This document shows positions 1-5,207 of a stretch of DNA of 5,592 bases, piece after piece. A program made the position numbers and the translations under genes. Within the stretch, counting starts at the first letter, position 1. Each line of letters starts with the position of its first letter. Origin of the DNA: JBIIJL01 sp044233795 (GTDB lineage: Bacteria > Pseudomonadota > Gammaproteobacteria > Legionellales > Legionellaceae); contig JBIIJL010000107.1 in the NCBI GenBank assembly GCA_044233795.1, positions 1 through 5,592 on the forward strand, read 5' to 3'. A model generated the notes under the pieces. The model did not search any database. It was not told the origin of the DNA and saw only the letters and a list, made by a program, of their open reading frames with translations.

Positions 1-62
1 CCTTGGTCAACAACAAGACTAACAGCGTCTCTCTTAAACTCTTTCGAAAATTCTCTTTTCAC
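1..62 (-). CDS. IS3-family transposase OrfA, N-terminal fragment
   Basis: Read leftward from a GTG at 62-60, the frame gives VKREFSKEFKRDAVSLVVDQ and runs off the window edge. The K-R-x-F-S-x-E-F-K-x-x-A-V-x-L-V pattern is the typical start of IS3-family OrfA, the helix-turn-helix protein that recognises the element's ends. In the complete element it is normally joined to the DDE catalytic OrfB by a programmed -1 frameshift. GTG is chosen because a GGGAG Shine-Dalgarno (70-74) sits 7 nt upstream. The only nearby ATG (RC of 73-75) opens a frame that stops after five codons. Only about 20 residues are visible, so the IS3 subgroup cannot be assigned. Confidence 0.7.
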   Translation of the reverse strand, partial: MKREFSKEFKRDAVSLVVDQ

Positions 63-77
63 ACTTCTTCTCCCATA

Positions 78-95
78 TTAAGATCACGATCTTAA
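78..95. repeat. Perfect 8-bp inverted repeat in the IS3 leader
   Basis: TTAAGATC-AC-GATCTTAA is an 8-bp perfect palindrome with a 2-nt centre. It lies between the IS3 terminus and the orfA ribosome-binding site. It could be a regulatory operator or a weak leader hairpin that limits transposase expression; neither role can be shown here. Confidence 0.5.
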
Positions 96-122
96 CTGGG
101 TGTGTGCATTTATTAAATCACG

Positions 123-1238
123 TCAATCTGATTCAGCGAGTAATGAAATTCGCGGTTGATTTGAGAATTGAGCTTCTAATTTACAACCATTTAATGTTAT
201 CTGAAGATTCATGCTTGGTTTAGTGTTATATAAACCTACATATTGCTTAAGTATATTGAGTGGTACAGCAATTCCTCTCTTCTCAAACGGTAATAAAACC
301 CGTTTATCATGTACCAATGCAGCCAATTTAAGACCGATATTTTTCGATAAGAAACCAATGTCCCATACATAACCTATGGTATTCAAGTTCGATAAAACAA
401 TAATGGAAGTCTTTGTTTCAGGGCAATAAATTAATACTGTATTGAATCCATCAATACCACCATCATGAGTAATCACTTTAAGCCCATCTATCTCTTTAAT
501 TTCAAAACCAAAACCATAGTGTTCCTTGAATGGTTGGGTCATTTTATGCAGAGAGCCTGCCGCATAAGGCAAACTCATATCTAAATATTCTGCATTGGTG
601 AAAGTACCAGAATCGTCTTTTGAGTATCCAGCAGCGCGATGCGGAATAACGTCTATATGTGAATCATAACCTGAGTCTTGCATACCCAGTGGACTAAAAA
701 TATTCTCCTTGAGGAAGGCTTCGTATGTCTGACCACTTAAAACTTCAATCAAATACCCAAGCAATACATAGCCAGAATTATTGTAGGCATATTGTGTTTC
801 AGGCTCAAAATCTAAAGGCTTATCAATAAAAATTTGTATTTGTTCTAATGGTGTTTTTTTACATGCTGTGATGGCTCTAAATTCAGGAAATTGAGTGTAG
901 TTCGGAATCCCATGCGTGTGGTTTAATAAGTTAAAAATTTTTATATGTTTCCATGCTGAAGGCGCATTTGGCATATGTTGAGCAATAAAATCTTCTATTT
1001 TTAATAGCCCACGTTCTTCAAGTATCAAAATAGCTGCAGCAGTAAATTGTTTGGTCAATGATCCCAAACGATATTTAGTTGTTGGTGTACTTGGAATTTG
1101 CCATTCAAGATTTGCAAAACCATACCCTTTACTCAATAGAATATCTTGATCTGCAACCAACACTGCACCCATAAATTCCTGGCTCTTAACGTACGACTGA
1201 ACTATATCATCCATTCGTTTGGCCTGTATTTTAACCAT
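123..1238 (-). CDS. Serine beta-lactamase-like (class C/PBP fold) hydrolase, internally deleted and C-terminally truncated
   Basis: This 371-residue protein belongs to the beta-lactamase/transpeptidase-like family (PF00144), which uses an acyl-serine mechanism on peptide or ester bonds. Seen: the nucleophile motif S60-L-T-K63 within YRLGSLTKQFTA; LLNHTHGIPNY at 104-114; the second-box Y152-N-N; and the third box H258-D-G-G. The start is ATG at 1238, backed by AGGAGG 5 nt upstream. No signal peptide is present, although most relatives are exported, so the N-terminus may be trimmed or the protein cytoplasmic. Around residues 226-232 the frame goes directly from AAGSL to HKMTQPF. Relatives as I remember them have about 30 residues there (AAGSLYST...), so an in-frame deletion is likely. 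The C-terminus stops at LLAESD inside the DUF3471-like tail, about 40 residues early, next to the IS3 end. It lies 39 bp downstream of traM on the same strand and may be cotranscribed. Activity is doubtful; the substrate is unknown. Confidence 0.8.
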   Translation of the reverse strand: MVKIQAKRMDDIVQSYVKSQEFMGAVLVADQDILLSKGYGFANLEWQIPSTPTTKYRLGSLTKQFTAAAILILEERGLLKIEDFIAQHMPNAPSAWKHIKIFNLLNHTHGIPNYTQFPEFRAITACKKTPLEQIQIFIDKPLDFEPETQYAYNNSGYVLLGYLIEVLSGQTYEAFLKENIFSPLGMQDSGYDSHIDVIPHRAAGYSKDDSGTFTNAEYLDMSLPYAAGSLHKMTQPFKEHYGFGFEIKEIDGLKVITHDGGIDGFNTVLIYCPETKTSIIVLSNLNTIGYVWDIGFLSKNIGLKLAALVHDKRVLLPFEKRGIAVPLNILKQYVGLYNTKPSMNLQITLNGCKLEAQFSNQPRISLLAESD

Positions 1239-1243
1239 CTCTG

Positions 1244-1249
1244 CCTCCT
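1244..1249 (-). promoter_or_regulatory. Ribosome-binding site AGGAGG for the beta-lactamase-like gene
   Basis: AGGAGG on the minus strand, 5 nt before the ATG at 1238, is the strongest Shine-Dalgarno sequence in the window. It fixes the start at MVKIQAKR, so the missing signal peptide is not an annotation artefact of choosing too late a start. Confidence 0.75.
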
Positions 1250-1277
1250 GCTAAAGAATTAATGCACGTATTGCTTC

Positions 1278-1646
1278 TCAATTTTGGATATACCCATCAA
1301 TAAAATGATCAACTTTTTTCTTAATATTAGAGATATGATCTTCCGCGTTATCATGTTGACTATTGAGTTTTTCTTTATCATAAAGACAGCGCAAAATATC
1401 CGTACTAAATCCCAGCAGCCTTAGCAAATAAGTCGTGTGCTGGGCTTTCAATTCCTCTTCCTTTTCAAGTGTCCTCTTTTCTTCATCGCTCATGCCCGCG
1501 GCGCCCTTATTACGCTCGTAGATCTGAATCCCTAACGCAATCATTTCTTTCATGACTTGAGAGCTAGAATCATAGCCTTCATCTTGTTTTATTTGCTCAA
1601 GCTGAAGGATTGTTTTTTGACTGAGGTAACAATAAGATTTAGGCAT
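1278..1646 (-). CDS. traM: TraM-like relaxosome protein (oriT-binding)
   Basis: This 122-residue protein resembles F-plasmid TraM (127 residues), a tetramer that binds repeats in oriT and docks the relaxosome onto the coupling protein TraD. Seen: an N-terminal MPKSYCYLSQKTILQLEQI that parallels F TraM MAKVNLYIS..., with a predicted strand plus two helices to about residue 46 (ribbon-helix-helix DNA-binding part). A charged linker follows (52-68), then a helical C-terminal half (AQHTTYLLRLLGFSTDIL and IKKKVDHFIDGYI) like the TraM tetramerisation domain. The open frame extends upstream to an ATG at 1712. I chose the ATG at 1646 because the promoter's -10 box (1678-1683) lies inside that extension and because the alignment with TraM begins there. 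The Shine-Dalgarno is weak. It lies on the 5' side of the predicted nic site and is transcribed away from it, as in F. The assignment rests on pattern and context, not a search. Confidence 0.72.
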   Translation of the reverse strand: MPKSYCYLSQKTILQLEQIKQDEGYDSSSQVMKEMIALGIQIYERNKGAAGMSDEEKRTLEKEEELKAQHTTYLLRLLGFSTDILRCLYDKEKLNSQHDNAEDHISNIKKKVDHFIDGYIQN

Positions 1647-1677
1647 GGTTCTATCATTTAAAGTAAATATAGGCTGT

Positions 1678-1706
1678 ATTATACGGGGTGTGGATTGGGT
1701 GTGCAA
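1678..1706 (-). promoter_or_regulatory. Sigma-70-type promoter of traM, overlapped by a repeat
   Basis: On the minus strand, TTGCAC (1706-1701) is separated by exactly 17 nt from a perfect TATAAT (1683-1678). Initiation is expected near 1671, giving a leader of about 25 nt before the ATG at 1646. The -35 box is poor (3 of 6), but its spacing and the -10 are ideal. The GTGGAT/GGGTGTGCA repeat copy at 1689-1705 covers the -35 box and spacer. A protein bound there would block RNA polymerase, which fits the autorepression known for F TraM. Confidence 0.6.
1689..1705 (+). repeat. Candidate TraM-binding repeat, copy A
   Basis: TGTGGATTGGGTGTGCA matches copy B (1733-1749) at 14 of 17 positions. The two lie 44 bp apart, close to four helical turns, so both would face the same side of the DNA. 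It sits on the traM promoter. Its GGGTGTGCA half is repeated inverted at 1785-1793. F-type TraM binds repeated sites in this part of oriT; the assignment here is by position. Confidence 0.55.
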
Positions 1707-1732
1707 ACCCATTAAACCATCATTAAATAGGT

Positions 1733-1749
1733 TGTGGATCAGGTGTGTA
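1733..1749 (+). repeat. Candidate TraM-binding repeat, copy B
   Basis: TGTGGATCAGGTGTGTA is a direct copy of the 1689-1705 repeat, with differences only at the two middle bases and the penultimate base. It lies upstream of the traM promoter, between it and copy C. Confidence 0.55.
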
Positions 1750-1779
1750 TTGTATATAACACTATGTTTTATATAGAGA

Positions 1780-1793
1780 GTGGATGCACACCC
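1780..1793 (+). repeat. Candidate TraM-binding repeat, copy C (rearranged)
   Basis: GTGGATGCACACCC holds a third GTGGAT, 46 bp beyond that of copy B. It is fused to TGCACACCC, the exact reverse complement of GGGTGTGCA in copy A. The second half-site is therefore inverted relative to copies A and B, which would fit a multimeric protein such as TraM bridging the array. Confidence 0.45.
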
Positions 1794-1873
1794 ATGAGAA
1801 AACTAGCTTTTTTGAGGTTTTAAAAATCCATAATTTCACGCAACACTATGATTTAGAATGGGTTTTATGGGTT

Positions 1874-1900
1874 GCAATACCATTGCGAGGGGTGTGCTAC
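1874..1900 (+). other. nic hairpin and cleavage site core
   Basis: The hairpin arms are 1874-1878 and 1882-1886 with a 3-nt loop. The conserved GGGGTGTG is 1889-1896, and cleavage is predicted after T1895 by analogy with F. The stem is shorter than I recall for F, but its distance to the predicted nick (9 nt from the stem's 3' end) is the same. Confidence 0.7.
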
Positions 1901-1984
1901 TCTCTTGAGTCTTATCTTGTGTCTTCTTCGGATTGTTTTATTTTTATGGGGTTATTTTATTGTTGTTTTCTGCTTGATTTGAAA

Positions 1985-2000
1985 ACGCGGTTAGTCGCGT
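1985..2000 (+). repeat. GC-rich hairpin (ACGCG-GTTAGT-CGCGT)
   Basis: A perfect 5-bp GC-rich stem with a 6-nt loop lies in otherwise AT-rich DNA, 90 bp to the leading side of nic and just before a candidate promoter. There is no clear run of T, so a terminator is not convincing. It may be a further structural element of oriT or a protein-binding site. Confidence 0.35.
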
Positions 2001-2002
2001 GT

Positions 2003-2030
2003 TTGTGATTATCGCTTTACATGCCATAAT
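2003..2030 (+). promoter_or_regulatory. Candidate promoter for the 2063-2386 gene
   Basis: TTGTGA (2003-2008) and CATAAT (2025-2030) are separated by 16 bp and match 4 of 6 and 5 of 6 of the sigma-70 boxes. Initiation near 2037 would leave a leader of about 26 nt before the ATG at 2063. In AT-rich DNA such matches arise by chance, so support is moderate. Confidence 0.35.
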
Positions 2031-2062
2031 TAAAATTCAGTAACGTAAAGGCGCTCACTAAC

Positions 2063-2386
2063 ATGATTAGGGTAATTCATTTCTTAAATAAATATTTAAA
2101 GTATGTCAAGATCGAATTAGCAACATCAATACAGATTATGGGGCCAAGTTGCGACCCAAATCATCCTAACTATTATAAGACTTATATCAACCCAACCACA
2201 GGCTTACCCATCAGTGGATCAGTTGATGCCTCAGGTAATACCTATGGCGCCTATCATAATGATTACTACCGCCGTTCTTCAGATGATGATTATTATCGAA
2301 ATCGCGACTATTATAATTCAATCAATAATTACAATAATCCGCACAGTAATTATAATAATTCATCCTGTAGTTCTGTTTATCGATGA
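2063..2386 (+). CDS. Small Tyr/Asn/Ser/Asp-rich protein of unknown function
   Basis: I do not recognise a function for this 107-residue protein. The first 25 residues are weakly hydrophobic and basic, not a clean signal peptide. Residues 27-62 (GPSCDPNHPNYY, then NPTTGLPISGSVDASGNTYG) form an ordered-looking segment resembling the NPxTGLP...D..GN.YG motif that I recall from small proteobacterial hypothetical proteins. From about 63 the chain is low-complexity and rich in Tyr, Asn, Asp and Ser, and is probably disordered. The Cys at 30 could suggest a lipoprotein relative that lost its proper leader. The start is uncertain: the Shine-Dalgarno is poor (AAGG 11 nt upstream), and an ATG at residue 26 is possible. 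It is the first gene on the leading side of oriT, where F carries early-expressed establishment genes, but nothing ties it to that role. Confidence 0.5.
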   Translation: MIRVIHFLNKYLKYVKIELATSIQIMGPSCDPNHPNYYKTYINPTTGLPISGSVDASGNTYGAYHNDYYRRSSDDDYYRNRDYYNSINNYNNPHSNYNNSSCSSVYR

Positions 2387-2512
2387 GATCAAAGTACAAG
2401 TGAGTCAGGTGTTAAAAACAATTATTAGTTTAAAGAAGATCATTCCAGATCTAATGACCAGCATTACTGAAATACAATGAACAAAATACAGAAAACATTT
2501 TGGACGAAATAA
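2387..2512 (+). other. Intergenic region before the LD-carboxypeptidase gene
   Basis: This is AT-rich DNA with no convincing gene or terminator. TACAAT at 2473-2478 could serve as a -10 box for the downstream genes, but no good -35 box lies 17 bp before it. A tiny frame, MNKIQKTFWTK (2478-2513), ends at the following gene's start and overlaps it by one base (TAATG arrangement). It could act as a translational leader but has no other support. Confidence 0.3.
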
Positions 2513-3415
2513 ATGAGCACTATTTTCCCTAAACCTCTGATAATGGGTGACACTATTGGCTTGGTGACCCCTTCGAGTCCAATGATGCCAGGCCGTTTGG
2601 AGGCAGGTATCGCTTATCTGGAAAAAAAAGGATTTAACGTAAAATTAGGCGATCATTTGCATGATGCTCATCGTTTTTTAGCAGGTCGAGATGAAGATCG
2701 GGCAAAAGACATCATGAATTTTTTTATTGATAAAGATGTGACAGTCATCATGGCAACGGGCGGGGGTTATGGTTCACAACGGATTTTACCCTTTCTTGAT
2801 TATGATGTGATCCGTGCTAATCCAAAAATTCTAACGGGGGCTAGTGATACTACCGCCTTGCAATTGGGTTTATTAAAAAAAGCAGGCATTGTGTCTTGCA
2901 CAGGGTTTGTATTCGGCGCATTGGATGATGGCGAGCTGGCCCCTTTGATTGATCAAACACTTTTTGCATGCTTAAAGGAAGAATCTTATCAAATTACGGA
3001 AGGCAAGTCTGTTCACCCGGGTATTGCCGACGGCCCTTTAATTGGTGGTAATTTAGAAGCATTGATTGCATTAATGGGAACTCCTTATCAACCCGATTTT
3101 AAAGACTGTATTCTGTTGATTGAAGATGTTGGCGCAGAACCGTACCAAGTGGATAGCAGATTGTCACAACTTGACTTGGCTGGTGTTTACAAACAAGTTT
3201 CTGGTGTTATTTTTTGTCCATTTGCGCGTTGTACAGCAAACTATTTCCCTGATCGTGATGGTACAGTGGATGATGTGATTGATGAATGGTCGTCACGAAT
3301 TAACGTGCCATGTATTAAGGAATTCCCTTATGGTCATGGCGACAGACGATGTGTGTTGCCGATTGGTAAGAATGTTATTCTAAACGCTGACATTAGCATG
3401 CTCACAATTCCATAG
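2513..3415 (+). CDS. ldcA: LD-carboxypeptidase, S66 peptidase family (LdcA/MccF-like)
   Basis: This 300-residue cytoplasmic serine peptidase has full family length. Family members cleave the bond between L- and D-amino acids, releasing the terminal D-Ala from murein tetrapeptides during wall recycling (LdcA), or split processed microcin C (MccF). Seen: nucleophile elbow G109-A-S111-D-T-T-A-L (usually G-Y-S-D-I-T-A-L); GGNLEAL at 178-184; the triad Glu in LLIE204DVGAEPYQVD; and the triad His in FPYGH275GD. All three catalytic residues are present. Length and the MGTPYxPDF segment fit LdcA better than the longer MccF. ATG 2513 is preceded by a weak GGACGA. Two acetyltransferase genes follow on the same strand, the first start about 37 bp after the stop, so an operon is likely. 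It may be an accessory copy beside a chromosomal ldcA, with a detoxifying role possible but unproven. Confidence 0.9.
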   Translation: MSTIFPKPLIMGDTIGLVTPSSPMMPGRLEAGIAYLEKKGFNVKLGDHLHDAHRFLAGRDEDRAKDIMNFFIDKDVTVIMATGGGYGSQRILPFLDYDVIRANPKILTGASDTTALQLGLLKKAGIVSCTGFVFGALDDGELAPLIDQTLFACLKEESYQITEGKSVHPGIADGPLIGGNLEALIALMGTPYQPDFKDCILLIEDVGAEPYQVDSRLSQLDLAGVYKQVSGVIFCPFARCTANYFPDRDGTVDDVIDEWSSRINVPCIKEFPYGHGDRRCVLPIGKNVILNADISMLTIP

Positions 3416-3452
3416 CCAAAACGTGCTGAAAATATACAAATATAGGTACGGT

Positions 3453-4250
3453 ATGAAACGTCTTTCTGTAATAACAAGTAACATCATTTTGGAAGAGTTA
3501 AGAAATTTTCCTTTGCAAGCAGTAATATGGGGAATACTTGAGAAGAATAATATAGGGAGCATATTTGAACTTCCAGGGGGCTCTGTCTTAATCATGGAGG
3601 ATAGCGATGACCCTTTTGCATTTCTTGTTGGACCTATAACTTCGGTGGCGGTTGATGCCGCAATTACTATTGCTGCCAATGCAAGTTATCCCATGATTTA
3701 CTGCCATCCTAGATACCACCATTTATTTTTAGAGAAAAATTGGGATTTTCATTTGCGCGCTGAGATGGTGTTAGAACAAATTTTTACGCCGTTGCCTATT
3801 AAGAATGGATTCATAATTCAAGCAATAGAGTCCATCGATTTCTTTAAGCAATGTTACTGGTTCAAAGAAACCTCCGAGCGGTATGGGTCGCCTGAACAAT
3901 TTCTAGCACATGGAAAAGGCTACGCTTTATGTAAAGACGGGCATATTTTCAGCGAGGCCTATACTGATTATTTGGGTGGAAGACATGCAGAAATAGGAGT
4001 AGTAACACACCCTAATTATCGTGGCCAAGGTTTTGGATCCCAGATCGCCTCTCATTTAATTTCAAAATGCGTAGAAGAAAGTTACATACCTATTTGGAGT
4101 TGCCAAATTAACAATCGGGCGTCCATGAAGGCCGCACTTAAAATAGGATTTTCTATCTCACGCTATTACATTCAAATGGTGCCGACAGTGGGAAATACGC
4201 TTGGGGCCCCTCTCGTTAAATGGATAAAAGATAACCCTGATTGGGAATAA
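3453..4250 (+). CDS. GNAT-family N-acetyltransferase (ZmaR/GNAT_acetyltran-like)
   Basis: This 265-residue protein has an N-terminal half of unassigned role and a C-terminal GNAT domain at about 150-240. Seen: GRHAEIGVVTHPNYRGQGFGSQIASHLI holds the acetyl-CoA pyrophosphate loop R190-G-Q-G-F-G195 and the following helix. N221, S224 and the ALKIGFS motif at 228-234 are the usual late GNAT elements. The two-part layout and the EAYTDYLGG(R)HAEIGV signature fit the GNAT_acetyltran group that includes the zwittermicin A resistance protein ZmaR. The substrate is unknown. An in-frame GTG at 3423 would add 10 residues; I prefer ATG 3453, which has a modest AGG upstream, but both are weak. The next acetyltransferase starts 4 bp after its stop, implying translational coupling. 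Confidence 0.82.
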   Translation: MKRLSVITSNIILEELRNFPLQAVIWGILEKNNIGSIFELPGGSVLIMEDSDDPFAFLVGPITSVAVDAAITIAANASYPMIYCHPRYHHLFLEKNWDFHLRAEMVLEQIFTPLPIKNGFIIQAIESIDFFKQCYWFKETSERYGSPEQFLAHGKGYALCKDGHIFSEAYTDYLGGRHAEIGVVTHPNYRGQGFGSQIASHLISKCVEESYIPIWSCQINNRASMKAALKIGFSISRYYIQMVPTVGNTLGAPLVKWIKDNPDWE

Positions 4251-4254
4251 AAAA

Positions 4255-4767
4255 GTGATTGAAACAAAGAGGTTATCTCTTCGTCGCCCAACTAACGAAG
4301 ATATTTTTATGTTAGAAAATCTCTGGAGAGATGAAAAAATTCGTGAATTTCTTGGTGGAACCATTACTGATGAAGCCATTCGTCAGAAAATAATTGCTCT
4401 ACAAACCCATTGGGATTCGCATCAATTTGGACAGTTGGTTGTTCACGAGAAAAATGCTACCCAAGTAGCTGGGCTTTGTGGTCTGCATTATTCTGAAGAT
4501 GGTGTTGAGGTATCTTATATGTTTTTTCCCAAGTTTTGGGGAAAAGGTTTTGCTGATGAAGCGGTGCGGGCAACTATAGATTATGGTTTCAATACGCTTA
4601 AATTAGATACAATTATTGCAATTACCCAAGAAATGAATATCAAATCATGCCAGCTTCTTGATAAGATTGGTATGAACCATATCAACACTTTTGTACGTTT
4701 TGATGCAACCCAGCGCCTATACAGACTCATACGAACTGAATGGCATAATAATGTTAGAAGTATCTAA
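4255..4767 (+). CDS. GNAT-family N-acetyltransferase, RimJ/RimL type
   Basis: This 170-residue single-domain acetyltransferase (Acetyltransf_3) has the typical length. Seen: the classic start IETKRLSLRRPTNED; strand GVEVSYMFFPKFWGKGFADEA with the acetyl-CoA loop W95-G-K-G-F-A100; and N128-x-x-S131-x-x-L134...IGM at 138-140. Members acetylate ribosomal protein N-termini or small molecules. The C-terminal domain of the microcin C self-immunity protein MccE belongs to this group. The start is GTG at 4255, 4 bp after the preceding stop, with GGGA about 8 nt upstream. GTG is supported because the ETxRLxLR motif begins at residue 3. A truncated phosphotransferase starts 32 bp downstream on the same strand. 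The substrate cannot be read from the sequence. Confidence 0.87.
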   Translation: MIETKRLSLRRPTNEDIFMLENLWRDEKIREFLGGTITDEAIRQKIIALQTHWDSHQFGQLVVHEKNATQVAGLCGLHYSEDGVEVSYMFFPKFWGKGFADEAVRATIDYGFNTLKLDTIIAITQEMNIKSCQLLDKIGMNHINTFVRFDATQRLYRLIRTEWHNNVRSI

Positions 4768-4799
4768 TGACGCAAGATTTTCAATAGCTGAATTATCAC

Positions 4800-5207
4800 A
4801 TGGATAATCTCATCACGTTGTATAAGCAACGCCTTAACCTTCAAAACGCCACATTCACACGTATCGATCATGATGATGCAATGGTTGCGGTCGTATATAA
4901 GATTGTGCAACGTAATGATTTGCCACTCATTTTAAAAATATGTCCGCGGACTGAAGATTATTTACGCGAAGTTTTCTTTCTGAAACATTTTGCAGGAACG
5001 TTGCCAGTCCCACGCATCATACAGGAAGTGCCTCCAGAAGCAGGTATCGATGGCGCCATTTTAATGGAATACTTACCTGGTACACTGCTTAATTTAACAG
5101 ACTTCACTGACGCCCTGGCTTACGAGATTGGTTCACTACTCGCATACAGGCTAAGCAACATTTATTCTGTAAATTCAGATTTATCCCATCTTGCTATTGA
5201 TTATTAA
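4800..5207 (+). pseudogene. APH/choline-kinase-family phosphotransferase, truncated after the N-lobe
   Basis: This 135-codon frame holds only the N-terminal kinase lobe of an aminoglycoside phosphotransferase-like protein (PF01636). Seen: the ATP-binding Lys in LILK46I, its partner Glu in LRE57VFFLKHF, VPRII at 70-74, and the hinge LMEYLPG at 88-94. After GSLLA (111-115), where relatives continue with an LAxIH helix and then the catalytic HxDxxxxN and DxD motifs, the frame becomes unrelated sequence and stops. The last 18-20 codons (from about 5145-5152) read through what looks like the end of an IS256-family element, so the protein is chimeric. It cannot phosphorylate without the C-lobe. The original substrate (an antibiotic or a metabolite) is unknown. 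The start ATG has no strong Shine-Dalgarno. Confidence 0.75.

Larger units (their letters stand above)
1..108 (-). mobile_element. IS3-family insertion sequence, left end (partial)
   Basis: This is the start of an IS3-like element read leftward and leaving the window. Seen: an orfA start (see the CDS at 1-62). Upstream of it, in the element's orientation, is a terminus-like TGCACACACCCAG beginning at about position 108. IS3 elements characteristically begin with TG and many carry a CACCCA-type end, so 108 is my estimate of the boundary. A perfect 8-bp inverted repeat (78-95) lies between terminus and gene. The other end is outside the window, so neither the inverted repeat nor the target duplication can be confirmed. 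The element abuts the truncated 3' end of the beta-lactamase-like gene, which suggests that its insertion or a later deletion removed that end. Confidence 0.6.
1680..1900 (+). other. oriT: Predicted F-type (MOBF) origin of transfer, oriT
   Basis: This region joins the repeat array next to traM to a nic-like site and has no credible gene. At 1874-1886 a perfect hairpin, GCAAT-ACC-ATTGC, is followed at once by GAGGGGTGTGCTACT. F, from memory, has a hairpin ending ...TTTTTGC followed by GTGGGGTGTGGTGCT, nicked after GGGGTGT. The match is 12 of 15 after the hairpin, plus the same TTGC boundary. The equivalent nick would fall on the plus strand between 1895 and 1896. traM lies on the 5' side and is read away from nic, so it would enter the recipient late while 2063-5207 would enter early, as for the F leading region. 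MOBF relaxases of the TraI/TrwC type use such sites; none is encoded here. Confidence 0.75.

Noticed and set aside
97..108. GGGTGTGTGCA resembling the oriT repeats near position 100
   Set aside because: It lies at the expected position of the IS3 terminus and lacks the adjoining GTGGAT half, so it is better read as the IS end than as a distant TraM site.
1647..1712. Upstream extension of the TraM-like frame by 22 residues
   Set aside because: The extension contains the repeat and the perfect -10 box of the promoter, and the similarity to TraM begins at the ATG at 1646.
1784..2008. 74-codon open frame on the plus strand
   Set aside because: It overlaps the nic hairpin and predicted cleavage site, has no ribosome-binding site and looks like a translation of non-coding DNA rich in T.
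2278..2362. Possible tandem repeat array or CRISPR-like pattern in AT-rich sequence
   Set aside because: The repeats are short, irregular units coding Tyr and Asn, with no constant repeat length or spacers; this is low-complexity coding sequence.
2214..2480. 88-codon frame overlapping the Tyr/Asn-rich gene
   Set aside because: Its first half is an Ile-rich shadow of the AT-rich repeats. The last 30 residues look somewhat protein-like, but there is no independent start or ribosome-binding site.
3380..3679. Minus-strand frame across the peptidase/acetyltransferase junction
   Set aside because: It is antisense to two clear genes and shows no recognisable motif.
4158..4379. Minus-strand frame across the two acetyltransferase genes
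   Set aside because: It is antisense to conserved GNAT sequence and has no domain or start signal.
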